Shown piece by piece: positions 16,540 through 23,625 of a stretch of DNA of 64,000 nucleotides. The DNA is taken from the NCBI RefSeq assembly GCF_000716875.1, contig NZ_JNWQ01000012.1, positions 42,613 through 106,612 of the forward strand, in the 5' to 3' direction. Positions within the stretch are counted from its first letter, which is position 1. Every line of letters begins with the position of its first letter. Source of the DNA: Streptomyces novaecaesareae. Its GTDB lineage: Bacteria; Actinomycetota; Actinomycetes; Streptomycetales; Streptomycetaceae. Under the pieces are notes generated by a model. That model searched no databases, had not been told where the DNA came from, and saw nothing but the letters and a program-made list of their open reading frames with translations. A program made the translations under genes and the position numbers.

Positions 16540-17448
16540 TCAGGCGAGGCCCTCGGCCAGCGCCTTCTCGGTGGCGGCACGCACGGCCGCCTCGACCTCC
16601 GGGGTGAGCGGCTGGCGCGGCGCCCGGACCGGCCCGCCGGGGCGCCCGGCGATGTCCATGGAGAGCTTGATGGCCTGGACGAACTCGGTCTTGGAGTCCC
16701 AGCGCAGCAGCGAGTGCAGCGACTTGTACAGCGGCAGCGCGGTCTCCAGGTCGTGCTTGACCGCGGCGTCGTAGAGCGCCACCGAGGCCTCGGGCAGCGC
16801 GTTCGGGTAGCCGGCGATCCAGCCGACCGCGCCCGCCAGCGCCAGCTCCAGCAGCACGTCGTCGGCGCCGATCAGCAGGTCCAGCCCGGGGGCCAGCTCG
16901 GCGATCTCGTACGCTCGGCGGACGTCGCCGCTGAACTCCTTGACCGCGACGATCGAGCCCTCGGCGTGCAGCTGGGCGAGCAGCGCCGGGACGAGGTCCA
17001 CCTTGGTGTCGATCGGGTTGTTGTACGCGACGATCGGCAGGCCCGCCTTGGCGACCTCGGCGTAGTGCGCCAGCACCGAGGCGTGGTCGGCCCGGTAGGC
17101 GTTCGGCGGCAGCAGCAGGACGGAGCCGGCGCCGGCCTCGGCCGCCTGCTCGGCCCAGCGGCGGGATTCGGCGCTGCCGTACGCGGCGACGCCGGGCATG
17201 ACCCGGGAGCCGTCGCCGGCCGCCTCGATCGCCACCTCGACGACCCGGGTGCGCTCCTCGGCGGTGAGGGTCTGGTACTCGCCCAGCGAGCCGTTGGGGA
17301 CGACGCCCTCGCAGCCGGAGTCGATCAGCCACCGGACGTGCTCGGCGTAGGCGTCGTAGTCGACGGAGTGGTCCGGGCGCAGCGGGATCGTGGTGGCGAC
17401 CATGATCCCGCGCCAGGGACGGGAGGTGTCGTGCTGGGTGATGGACAC
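16540..17448 (-). CDS. DHDPS/NAL-family lyase, probable 1-pyrroline-4-hydroxy-2-carboxylate deaminase
   Basis: A class I aldolase-fold enzyme of the dihydrodipicolinate synthase family that would turn delta1-pyrroline-4-hydroxy-2-carboxylate into 2-oxoglutarate semialdehyde plus ammonia. The Schiff-base lysine is K170 (VAVKEFSGD); the partner tyrosine is Y142 in YNNP, where DapA has YNVP. The start GTG 17448 is chosen because AAGGAG lies 6 nt upstream; an ATG 27 nt further out is in frame but overlaps the operator. Length then is 302 residues, normal for the family. First gene of the second hydroxyproline transcription unit, with its own promoter and ATGTCAC site. Confidence 0.87.
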   Translation of the reverse strand: MSITQHDTSRPWRGIMVATTIPLRPDHSVDYDAYAEHVRWLIDSGCEGVVPNGSLGEYQTLTAEERTRVVEVAIEAAGDGSRVMPGVAAYGSAESRRWAEQAAEAGAGSVLLLPPNAYRADHASVLAHYAEVAKAGLPIVAYNNPIDTKVDLVPALLAQLHAEGSIVAVKEFSGDVRRAYEIAELAPGLDLLIGADDVLLELALAGAVGWIAGYPNALPEASVALYDAAVKHDLETALPLYKSLHSLLRWDSKTEFVQAIKLSMDIAGRPGGPVRAPRQPLTPEVEAAVRAATEKALAEGLA

Positions 17449-17467
17449 GTGAAACTCCTTGGTGAGG

Positions 17468-17475
17468 TGTGACAT
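17468..17475 (-). promoter_or_regulatory. ATGTCACA motif at the start of the deaminase-epimerase operon, candidate operator
   Basis: Read in the direction of the genes, the sequence is AAAATGTCACACC. It begins right after the -10 box, so a bound repressor would cover the transcription start. It shares the ATGTCAC core with 10805-10811 and 20517-20525. Confidence 0.55.
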
Positions 17476-17503
17476 TTTATAAGAGTGGACAGGCCGGAGA
17501 CAA
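17476..17503 (-). promoter_or_regulatory. Sigma-70-type promoter of the deaminase-epimerase-dehydrogenase operon
   Basis: On the minus strand TTGTCT (17503-17498) and TATAAA (17481-17476) are separated by 16 bp. This is one of the best vegetative promoter matches in the window and is immediately followed by the candidate operator. Confidence 0.6.
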
Positions 17504-17535
17504 GGTCCCCGGCCGATCCTTCGACGACAGGCCGG

Positions 17536-18966
17536 CTAGGGCCGGTCGTCGAACTCCGCGGACGGCCCCGCCGCCAGCTGCGAGAGCGGCACCGGGCAGC
17601 CCAGCGGCCGCCGGTCCGGCCCCGACGCCACAACCGAGCCGGCCAGACAGGCCACGGCCGGACCGCACATCCGCCCCTGGCACCAGCCCATCCCGGCCCG
17701 GGTGAGCAGCTTGACGGTACGCGGATCGCCCGCGCCCAGCTCGTCCACGGCCTCGCGGACCGCCGAGACCGGCACCTCCTCGCACCGGCAGACGTCGGTG
17801 TCCGGGCGCAGCCACCCGGTCCAGCCGGGCCCGGGCCGGTGCGCGGCGGCCATCAGCTCGGCGAAGGCCCGCAGCCGGGCCCGGCGGCGCAGCAGCGGGG
17901 CCGTCGGCAGCGCCCCGGCCACCGCGTGCGCGGCCAGCTCGCCCTCGGCGAGCGCGAGGTCCGCGCCGCCGACGCCGTTGGTCTCCCCCGCCGACCAGAG
18001 GCCGGGGACGCTGGTGCGCAGCCGGGCGTCGACCTCCAGCGCGACCGCGCCGTCGGGCCCGGTGCGGGTCCGCGCCCCCAGCTCGGTGGCCAGGTCGATC
18101 TGCGGCAGCAGGCCGTGGCCGACGGCGAGCGCGTCGCAGTCGATCCGCCGCTCGGTGCCGGGCACCGGCCGCCAGTCGGCGTCCAGCCGGGCCACCGTGA
18201 CGCCGGTGACCCGGTCCGTCCCGTGCGCCTCGACCACGGCGCTGCGCGGGCGCAGCCGTACGCCGTGCCGCAGCAGCGCGCCGCCGTGCCCGGCGCCCTC
18301 GACGAGCTTGCCGGGGACGCTCGCCAGCACGCCCGGGCGCCGCGCGTACCCGAGGTAGGCGGTGGCCTCGACCACCGCGGGCACCTCGGCCCCGGCGGTG
18401 ACCAGCGAGGACGCCGCCGCGAGCAGCAGCGGCCCGCTCCCGGCGACCACGATCCGCCGCCCCGGCAGCACCAGCCCGGCCTTGAGCATCGCCTGCGCGC
18501 CGCCCGCGGTGACCACCCCGGGCAGGGTCCAGCCGGGGAACGGCAGCTGCCGCTCGTACGCGCCGGTGGCGAGCAGCACCGACCGGGCCCGGACGGTGGC
18601 CCGGTCGGTGCTCTCCGGCCCGCGCGTGACGTGCACCGCGAAGCCGTCTCCGGTGCGCTCCAGCGCCCAGACCTGGTGCCCGCCGCGGAAGGCGGCCCGC
18701 CCGGCCCCTTCGTGGGCGGCGAGCCGCTCGGCCAGGCCGGTATAGGCGGACCAGTGGTGGTGCAGCCGGTCCGGGCGGGCCGCGCCGAGGCCGGGCGCCG
18801 GGTGGCGGTAGTACTGACCGCCGGTGCTCGGCCCGCCGTCCAGCAGGACGCAGCGCAGCCCCAGGTCGGCGGCGGTGACGGCGGCGGCGAGCCCGGCCGG
18901 GCCGGCCCCGACCACCGCGAGGTCGAACGCCGAGGAGTCGTGGGCTTCAGACGGCGAGGTCGGCAC
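17536..18966 (-). CDS. FAD/NAD(P)-binding subunit of a D-hydroxyproline dehydrogenase (HcnB-like), with BFD-like [2Fe-2S] C-terminus
   Basis: A 476-residue two-dinucleotide-binding flavoprotein, one component of a three-part dehydrogenase that oxidises cis-4-hydroxy-D-proline to delta1-pyrroline-4-hydroxy-2-carboxylate. The FAD loop is VVGAGPAGLAA (about 18-28), a second Rossmann loop is VVAGSGPLLL, and the C-terminal third has a cysteine set CRCEE plus MGWCQGRMC typical of a BFD-like [2Fe-2S] module found in HcnB/OoxA/SoxA relatives. It overlaps the preceding ferredoxin-like gene by about 20 bp, so subunits are co-translated. It ends 60 bp before the promoter of the deaminase operon. Confidence 0.88.
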   Translation of the reverse strand: MPTSPSEAHDSSAFDLAVVGAGPAGLAAAVTAADLGLRCVLLDGGPSTGGQYYRHPAPGLGAARPDRLHHHWSAYTGLAERLAAHEGAGRAAFRGGHQVWALERTGDGFAVHVTRGPESTDRATVRARSVLLATGAYERQLPFPGWTLPGVVTAGGAQAMLKAGLVLPGRRIVVAGSGPLLLAAASSLVTAGAEVPAVVEATAYLGYARRPGVLASVPGKLVEGAGHGGALLRHGVRLRPRSAVVEAHGTDRVTGVTVARLDADWRPVPGTERRIDCDALAVGHGLLPQIDLATELGARTRTGPDGAVALEVDARLRTSVPGLWSAGETNGVGGADLALAEGELAAHAVAGALPTAPLLRRRARLRAFAELMAAAHRPGPGWTGWLRPDTDVCRCEEVPVSAVREAVDELGAGDPRTVKLLTRAGMGWCQGRMCGPAVACLAGSVVASGPDRRPLGCPVPLSQLAAGPSAEFDDRP

Positions 18967-19264
18967 GGCCGTGGCCCTCCTGGGTGGTGACGGTGGTCCC
19001 GGGCTCGGCGGGCAGCAGGCAGGTGCGCTGGTTGGGGCGGCCGTCCACGACGGCCAGGCAGTCGAAGCAGGCGCCGATCCCGCAGAACGCCCCGCGCGGC
19101 TTCCCGCCGACCCGGGTGGTGCGCCAGGCGAGCACGCCGTCGGCCCAGAGCGCGGCGGCGATGGACTGCCCGGGCAGCGCGGGGACGGCCCGCCCGTCGA
19201 ACTCGATGTGGTGGGCGGGCCCGGGCTCGGCCTCGACCAGCCCGGCGGGGGTGCGGCGGCGCAT
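18947..19264 (-). CDS. (2Fe-2S)-binding small subunit (HcnA-like)
   Basis: A 105-residue plant-type ferredoxin-like protein that would shuttle electrons between the two flavoproteins of the dehydrogenase. The cluster ligands are seen in FCGIGACFDC followed by a fourth Cys in RTCLLPAEPG. The start at 19264 (MRRRTPAG) has GGAG 9 nt upstream; an ATG 33 nt earlier is in frame but without a ribosome site. It lies between the amine-oxidase-type subunit and the FAD/NAD subunit, the same order as in hcnABC-like amino-acid dehydrogenases. Confidence 0.85.
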   Translation of the reverse strand: MRRRTPAGLVEAEPGPAHHIEFDGRAVPALPGQSIAAALWADGVLAWRTTRVGGKPRGAFCGIGACFDCLAVVDGRPNQRTCLLPAEPGTTVTTQEGHGRADLAV

Positions 19265-19334
19265 CGGCGGCTTCTCCAATCCAGGACGGAATCTCATGCG
19301 GAACGGCGTCTCGTACGGAACGGCAGGCGGCGGC

Positions 19335-20507
19335 TCACCCGGCCGGGAACCGGTCCGCGCGGAACGGCGTGAGGTCCTGCTCCGGCTGCTTGCCGGTGAG
19401 CTGCTCGCTGATCAGCAGTCCGGTCGCCGGGGCCAGCCCGATGCCGGCCCCCTCGTGCCCGCAGGCGTGGTAGAGGCCGGCCACCCGGGGGTCCGCGCCG
19501 ATCGCCGGCAGGTGGTCCGGCAGGTACGGGCGGAAGCCCCGGTAGACGCGCATCACGGCGACCTCGGCGAGCACCGGGAAGAGCTCCGCGGCCTGGACGG
19601 CGAGCCGGCGCAGCACCTCCTGGGAGAGCGTGCGGTCGAAGCCGACCCGCTCCCGGCTGGCGCCGATCAGCACCGGCCCGCCCGGGGTGCCCTCGATCAC
19701 GGCGGAGGTCTCCAGCCCGGCCGAGCCGCTGGCCACGTTGGCCACGTAGTCGGCGGCGTAGACCTTGTGCCGGACGACCCGCGGCAGCGGTTCGGTGACC
19801 AGCACGAAGCCGCGCCGGGGCATCACCGGCAGGTGCACCCCGGCCAGCGCGGCCAGCTCGCCGCCCCAGGTGCCGGCCGCGTTCACCACGGCGGGTGCGG
19901 CCAGCCTGCGGCGGTCGGTCCGCACACCGCGGACGGCGCCGTCCGGCCCGCGGTCCACCGCGGTCACGGTCTCCCCGGTGATCAGCTCGGCGCCCATCCG
20001 GCGGGCCGCGCGCAGCAGGTGGGCGGCGGCGAGGGCAGGCTGGACCTGGGCGTCCTGGGGGTAGTGGAAGCCGCCGGCCAGGCCGGGGGCGAGGTGCGGC
20101 TCCAGTTCGCGCAGCCGCTCGCCGGGGACCTCCTCGGCGACCACCCCGACGGCGCGCTGGCCGGCGGCGAAGGCCCGCAGCGCCTCCTGCCCGGCGGCGG
20201 TGGAGGCGACCACCACGCCGCCCTTGGGCTCGTACTCGACGGCCGCGCCGAGGTCCCCGCCGAGGTCCTCGGCGAGCTCGCGCCAGAGCCGGGTGCTGAG
20301 CAGTGCGAGGTCGAGTTCGGGGCCGGGCTCCTTGTCGGAGACCAGCAGGTTGCCCTCGCCGGCGCCGGTGGTGCCGCCGGCCACCGGCCCGCGGTCCACC
20401 ACGGCGACGGCGAGCCCGGCGCGGGCGGCGTAGTAGGCGCAGGCGGCGCCGACCACACCGGCGCCGACCACGACGAGGTCCAGGGGAGGTCTCTCGGTCT
20501 TCAGCAC
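19335..20507 (-). CDS. FAD-dependent D-amino-acid-oxidase-type catalytic subunit of D-hydroxyproline dehydrogenase (HcnC-like)
   Basis: The 390-residue DAO-superfamily flavoprotein is the likely substrate-oxidising subunit. The FAD loop VVVGAGVVGAACAYYAARAG sits at about 12-31; later DAO motifs include VNAAGTWGGELAAL, MRVYRGFRPYLPDHLPAIG and the C-terminal GHEGAGIGLAPATG. It is the first gene of the first hydroxyproline unit. GTG 20507 has no Shine-Dalgarno sequence, and a -10-like CATATT ends 8-9 nt upstream, so the mRNA may be leaderless. The candidate operator overlaps that -10. Confidence 0.88.
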   Translation of the reverse strand: MLKTERPPLDLVVVGAGVVGAACAYYAARAGLAVAVVDRGPVAGGTTGAGEGNLLVSDKEPGPELDLALLSTRLWRELAEDLGGDLGAAVEYEPKGGVVVASTAAGQEALRAFAAGQRAVGVVAEEVPGERLRELEPHLAPGLAGGFHYPQDAQVQPALAAAHLLRAARRMGAELITGETVTAVDRGPDGAVRGVRTDRRRLAAPAVVNAAGTWGGELAALAGVHLPVMPRRGFVLVTEPLPRVVRHKVYAADYVANVASGSAGLETSAVIEGTPGGPVLIGASRERVGFDRTLSQEVLRRLAVQAAELFPVLAEVAVMRVYRGFRPYLPDHLPAIGADPRVAGLYHACGHEGAGIGLAPATGLLISEQLTGKQPEQDLTPFRADRFPAG

Positions 20508-20516
20508 GCCAGTAAT

Positions 20517-20525
20517 ATGTCACAT
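20517..20525. promoter_or_regulatory. ATGTCACAT motif upstream of the D-hydroxyproline dehydrogenase operon, candidate operator
   Basis: ATGTCACAT is a 9-bp pseudo-palindrome that overlaps the putative -10 region of the dehydrogenase operon. Together with 10805-10811 and 17468-17475 it defines a shared element for the GntR-type regulator. Confidence 0.5.
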
Positions 20526-20584
20526 GCCATCCACCCTGCCAAGACCACCCGCCGAAACCCGGCAGAGCCCCCGACCAGCGAAAA

Positions 20585-20620
20585 GCCCCGGCCCGCCGCT
20601 CGGAGGCGACGGGCCGGGGC
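20585..20620 (-). terminator. Intrinsic terminator after tatC
   Basis: An 11-bp perfect stem GCCCCGGCCCG (20585-20595) with CGGGCCGGGGC (20610-20620) and 14-nt loop. Read on the minus strand it is followed by TTTT, which fits rho-independent termination of the tatC transcript. Confidence 0.75.
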
Positions 20621-20646
20621 CCACGACGGTTCACCGGCTCACCGGC

Positions 20647-21594
20647 TCAGGTGATGTCGTCCATCTGCTCGTGGCGGGCGGCCGGCACCGGGGCGCTGCT
20701 CGCCGTCGGGGCCGCCGACGCCTGGACGCTCTCCGCACCGGCCACCGGCTGCACGGACAGGTCCAGGTGCGAGGCCTCCTCGTCGTCCAGCCCGGCGTCC
20801 GGGTTGCGGCGCGCCTTCCGCTTGTCGTTGAAGATCGCGATCGCCACCGCGATGAAGTACAGCGCCCAGATCGGCGCCGACAGCAGCAGCATGCTGACCG
20901 GGTCGGCGCCCGGGGTGGCGAACGCGGCGAACACGGTGATGGCCATGACCATCCCGCGCCACCAGCTGAGCAGCCGCTTGCCGGTCACGATGCCGACCAG
21001 GTTGAGCATCACCAGCAGCAGCGGGAACTCGAAGGCCAGACCGAACACCAGCACCATCCGGGTGGCGATGTCGAAGTAGTCCTCGGGCGGCAGGATCGGC
21101 ACCGTGTCGGTCGGGGTGAACGAGATCAGCATCTCGACCATGGTCGGCATCACCATGATCGCGCAGCCCACACCCGCCAGGAACAGCGGGGCGCCGCAGA
21201 CCATGAAGAGGACCGCGTACTTCTTCTCGTGCCGGTGCAGACCGGGCGCCACGAAGGCCCACACCTGGTACAGCCAGACCGGGACGGCCGCGACCACACC
21301 CGCCGTCAGCGCGACCTTCAGCATCCAGTTGAAGCCCGCGGTGAGACCGATGTTGGACACCTGGGCGCAGCGCCCGTGGTACTGGTCCGCGTCCACCTTG
21401 GTGTTGCACTGGGGCAACGGCTGGAGCAGGAAGTGCTCGATCTGCTTGTGGTAGATCGCCGCGATGACCGCGAACAACACGATCGCCAGGACCGACTTCA
21501 CCACGCGGTTGCGCAGTTCCCGCAGGTGGTCGGCGAGGGCCATCCGCCCCTCAGGGTCCTTTGACGCCTTCGACGCCTTGGAGAGCTTGCTCAA
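20647..21594 (-). CDS. tatC: Twin-arginine translocase subunit TatC
   Basis: The substrate-receptor subunit of the Tat pathway, which exports folded proteins. The 315 residues contain six predicted membrane segments between about residues 30 and 250, the N-terminal family motif LADHLRELRNRVVKSV and the FxxPG-like WAFVAPGLHRHEKKY loop. TTG 21594 is used as the start because GAGG lies 7 nt upstream; the internal ATG (MALADHL) is an alternative. The C-terminal 55 residues are hydrophilic and Ala/Ser-rich. tatA lies just upstream, 129 bp away, in the same direction. Streptomycetes use Tat heavily for secreted enzymes. Confidence 0.96.
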   Translation of the reverse strand: MSKLSKASKASKDPEGRMALADHLRELRNRVVKSVLAIVLFAVIAAIYHKQIEHFLLQPLPQCNTKVDADQYHGRCAQVSNIGLTAGFNWMLKVALTAGVVAAVPVWLYQVWAFVAPGLHRHEKKYAVLFMVCGAPLFLAGVGCAIMVMPTMVEMLISFTPTDTVPILPPEDYFDIATRMVLVFGLAFEFPLLLVMLNLVGIVTGKRLLSWWRGMVMAITVFAAFATPGADPVSMLLLSAPIWALYFIAVAIAIFNDKRKARRNPDAGLDDEEASHLDLSVQPVAGAESVQASAAPTASSAPVPAARHEQMDDIT

Positions 21595-21723
21595 CCCCGG
21601 TCCTCAACTCGTGCGTCGAGGCCCGCCGGTCGACGGGCCTCCGTGGTCGCGTGCGCCGCGTGCGCCGCGCGCGGTACGTGCATCGCGTGCAGTGCGCGCG
21701 GTACGTACGTCACTGCGCCGCGC

Positions 21724-21999
21724 TCAGTGCGGGCGTTCGCCGTCGGCCGCGGACGGTCCCGCGGCGGGCTCGGTCACCGGACGGGCCGTGCCCGAGGCCC
21801 CCGGAGCGTTCTGGATGGTCCTGCCCGCGGGTGGCGCCGCTTCCTCCGGCTCCCCGTCCGAACGCATCGCCTTGGCCTCGCTCTTCAGGATCCGCAGCGA
21901 CTGTCCCAGCGAACGCGCCACGTCCGGCAGCCGCTTGGCTCCGAACAGCACGATGGCGAGTACCACGATCACGACGATCGCGGTCATCGAGATGCGCAT
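21724..21999 (-). CDS. tatA: Twin-arginine translocase subunit TatA
   Basis: The pore-forming subunit of the Tat translocase. The 91-residue protein has one N-terminal membrane helix (ISMTAIVVIVVLAIVLFG), the hinge FGAKRLPDVARSLG and an amphipathic helix, followed by a disordered Pro/Ala/Gly tail. The Gly-Ala-Lys-Arg-Leu-Pro hinge is the standard TatA signature. Positioned upstream of tatC, downstream of pafC and two small genes, as in other streptomycetes. Confidence 0.95.
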   Translation of the reverse strand: MRISMTAIVVIVVLAIVLFGAKRLPDVARSLGQSLRILKSEAKAMRSDGEPEEAAPPAGRTIQNAPGASGTARPVTEPAAGPSAADGERPH

Positions 22000-22098
22000 G
22001 GGCGACCACCTTCAGTCATGGCGGCCCGTCGGGCCGTCCGCTGCGGATGGTAACCGCTGCGGATGACGCCACGACGACGGCCGCCCGAACAGGACGGC

Positions 22099-22138
22099 GG
22101 CTCCCGGTCCACGGTTCACGGTTCACGGTTCGGGAGCC
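22099..22138. repeat. Hairpin with three ACGGTTC heptamers in its loop, upstream of tatA
   Basis: GGCTCCCG (22099-22106) pairs with CGGGAGCC (22131-22138). Between them lie three contiguous ACGGTTC heptamers (22111-22131). It lies 100 nt upstream of tatA and 96 nt past the microprotein stop, so it could end the upstream transcript, or form a tatA leader structure. Confidence 0.55.
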
Positions 22139-22233
22139 GACTGAGAGCGTAACCCGCCCTCACCCGCGCGCAGCAGCCCCGGTACCACCGACCGGCCGAC
22201 CGTGCTGTCGCAGCGGAAAGCCGACGAGGCTCC

Positions 22234-22413
22234 CTAGGCCCGGCTCGGCACCGCGTCCGCCAGCTCCTCGGCCGCCGCGGCCAGCGCCCGCGAGGCCGTG
22301 TCCACGCCCTTGGCGAGCGCCCGCACGTCCTGCCAGAGCCGGATCGCGAGGACCCCCAGGACCAGCAGGCCCGCGGTGGCGAGCAGGACGGCGGCGACGA
22401 GCATCCAGGACAT
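22234..22413 (-). CDS. Small single-pass membrane protein (59 aa), function unknown
   Basis: A short ORF that fits the codon pattern of the region (third positions nearly all G/C). It encodes MSWMLVAAVLLATAGLLVLG, i.e. a membrane helix of about 22 residues, then RLWQDVRALAKGVDTASRAL, a charged amphipathic helix ending in AAAAEELADAVPSRA. The layout resembles small membrane-tethered coiled-coil proteins. It lies between the zinc-ribbon gene (21 bp upstream) and tatA, in the same direction. A GGGG stretch precedes the ATG. I do not recognise a named family; conservation in this position would be the test. Confidence 0.65.
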   Translation of the reverse strand: MSWMLVAAVLLATAGLLVLGVLAIRLWQDVRALAKGVDTASRALAAAAEELADAVPSRA

Positions 22414-22434
22414 GCGCCCCAGCCTATACGGGCC

Positions 22435-22665
22435 CTACCCCTCGGCCGGGACGAGCCGCATGGTGCGGACCCCGGCCCCGGTGAGCGCCTCGACGATCTT
22501 CTCCCCGGCCGGCTTGCGCACCGCCGCCCCGCACCGCGGGCAGCCGAAGCTGTAGTGCGCCTGGGCCGGGGTGCGCCCCAGGGTCAGCCGGAACTCCTCG
22601 GCCGGGAGCTCCACCTTCTCCCGGCACTCCGAGCAGTACACCTTGAATCTGGTCCCGGGTTCCAC
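22435..22665 (-). CDS. Small zinc-ribbon protein (76 aa), function unknown
   Basis: Two CxxC pairs, YCSEC (about 10-13) and GCPRC (about 41-44), would bind one Zn ion in a ribbon; the sequence between and after them is charged (KVELPAEEFRLTLGRTPAQ; AGEKIVEALTGAGVRTMRL). No catalytic motif is visible. It starts 3 nt downstream of the pafC stop and is presumably co-expressed with pafBC. Possible roles in nucleic-acid or protein binding are guesswork. Confidence 0.8.
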   Translation of the reverse strand: MEPGTRFKVYCSECREKVELPAEEFRLTLGRTPAQAHYSFGCPRCGAAVRKPAGEKIVEALTGAGVRTMRLVPAEG

Positions 22666-22668
22666 CGC

Positions 22669-23625
22669 TCAGACCTGCCCCTCCCCGTAGGCCGCCAGCG
22701 CCTCGCGCGCGGCCGAGCGTGCCTGCTCGGCCGGCTCGGGCGGCGAGACGATCCGGCCGTCCCGGCCCAGTCGCAGCGCCAGCGGGCGCAGCTGGGAGGG
22801 GTCGGCGCTGCGCAGGGTGATCCGCAGCCCGCCGTCGGGCAGTTCCTCGGCCCGGTCGTGGGTGTAGTACTCGGCCACCCAGCGTCCGGCGGAGGTGACC
22901 TCGATGACCACCTCGGGGTCGTCGGCGGCCGGGTTGACCAGCCCGCCGCTGAGGTCGCGCGGCTCGCGCCGCGGCGGGTCGGCGGGGACGTCCAGGACGC
23001 GGATCTCGGCGACCCGGTCGAGCCGGAACATCCGGTGGTCCTCGGAGGTGCGGCACCAGGCTTCGAGGTAGGTGTGGCCCTCGGTGAGCAGCCGGATCGG
23101 GTCGACCTCGCGCTCGGTCATCCCGCCGCGCCCGTGCGAGTAGTAGCGCAGCCAGAGCCGGCGGCCCTCGCTGAGCGCGCGGTCGATGTCGGCGAAGACG
23201 TGGCTCTCCGCCTCGAAGGTCACGCCGACCCGGGCGCTGCCCTCGGCGCTCTCCCCCGCCGCATTCTCGATCTTGGCGACGGCCCGGGTGAGCGCCTCGC
23301 GGTCCCCGGCCCGCAGCCCGGGCAGCCCGGCCACCGCGCGGGCGGCCACCAGCAGCGCGGTCGCCTCGTCCGCGGCCAGCCGCAGCGGCTGGGCGACGTC
23401 GTCGACGTTGTGCCACCAGATCCGCTCGCCGTCGGTGTCGATGTCGAGCAGGTCGCCGCCGCGGAAGCTGGTGCCGCACATCGGCAGCACGTTGAGGTCC
23501 CCGATCAGCTCGCGCTCGCTGATCCCGAAGGCCCGGGCCACCTCGGCGACCTCGGCCCCGGGCCGCTCGCGCAGGTAGGTGACCAGCGACAGCATCCGTC
23601 GCGTCTGGTCGATTGCGTTACTCAT
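22669..23625 (-). CDS. pafC: WYL-domain transcriptional regulator PafC
   Basis: A 318-residue regulator that with PafB forms the activator of the LexA/RecA-independent DNA-damage response in actinobacteria, sensing a single-stranded nucleic-acid ligand through WYL domains. It has an N-terminal helix-turn-helix (RRMLSLVTYLRERPGAEVAEVARAFGIS, quoted in part), a central WYL domain (about 140-215; RRLWLRYYSHGRGGMTEREV, YLEAWCRTSEDHRMFRLDR) and a WCX C-terminal extension. The ATG overlaps the pafB stop by 4 bp (ATGA), so the partners are made in equal amounts. Long upstream extensions in the same frame are overlap with pafB. Confidence 0.94.
   Translation of the reverse strand: MSNAIDQTRRMLSLVTYLRERPGAEVAEVARAFGISERELIGDLNVLPMCGTSFRGGDLLDIDTDGERIWWHNVDDVAQPLRLAADEATALLVAARAVAGLPGLRAGDREALTRAVAKIENAAGESAEGSARVGVTFEAESHVFADIDRALSEGRRLWLRYYSHGRGGMTEREVDPIRLLTEGHTYLEAWCRTSEDHRMFRLDRVAEIRVLDVPADPPRREPRDLSGGLVNPAADDPEVVIEVTSAGRWVAEYYTHDRAEELPDGGLRITLRSADPSQLRPLALRLGRDGRIVSPPEPAEQARSAAREALAAYGEGQV

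Noticed and set aside
22099..22138. CRISPR-like repeat
   Set aside because: The ACGGTTC heptamers are contiguous without spacers and there are no cas genes in the window; the stand-alone RecB-family nuclease at 38905 is not linked to any array.
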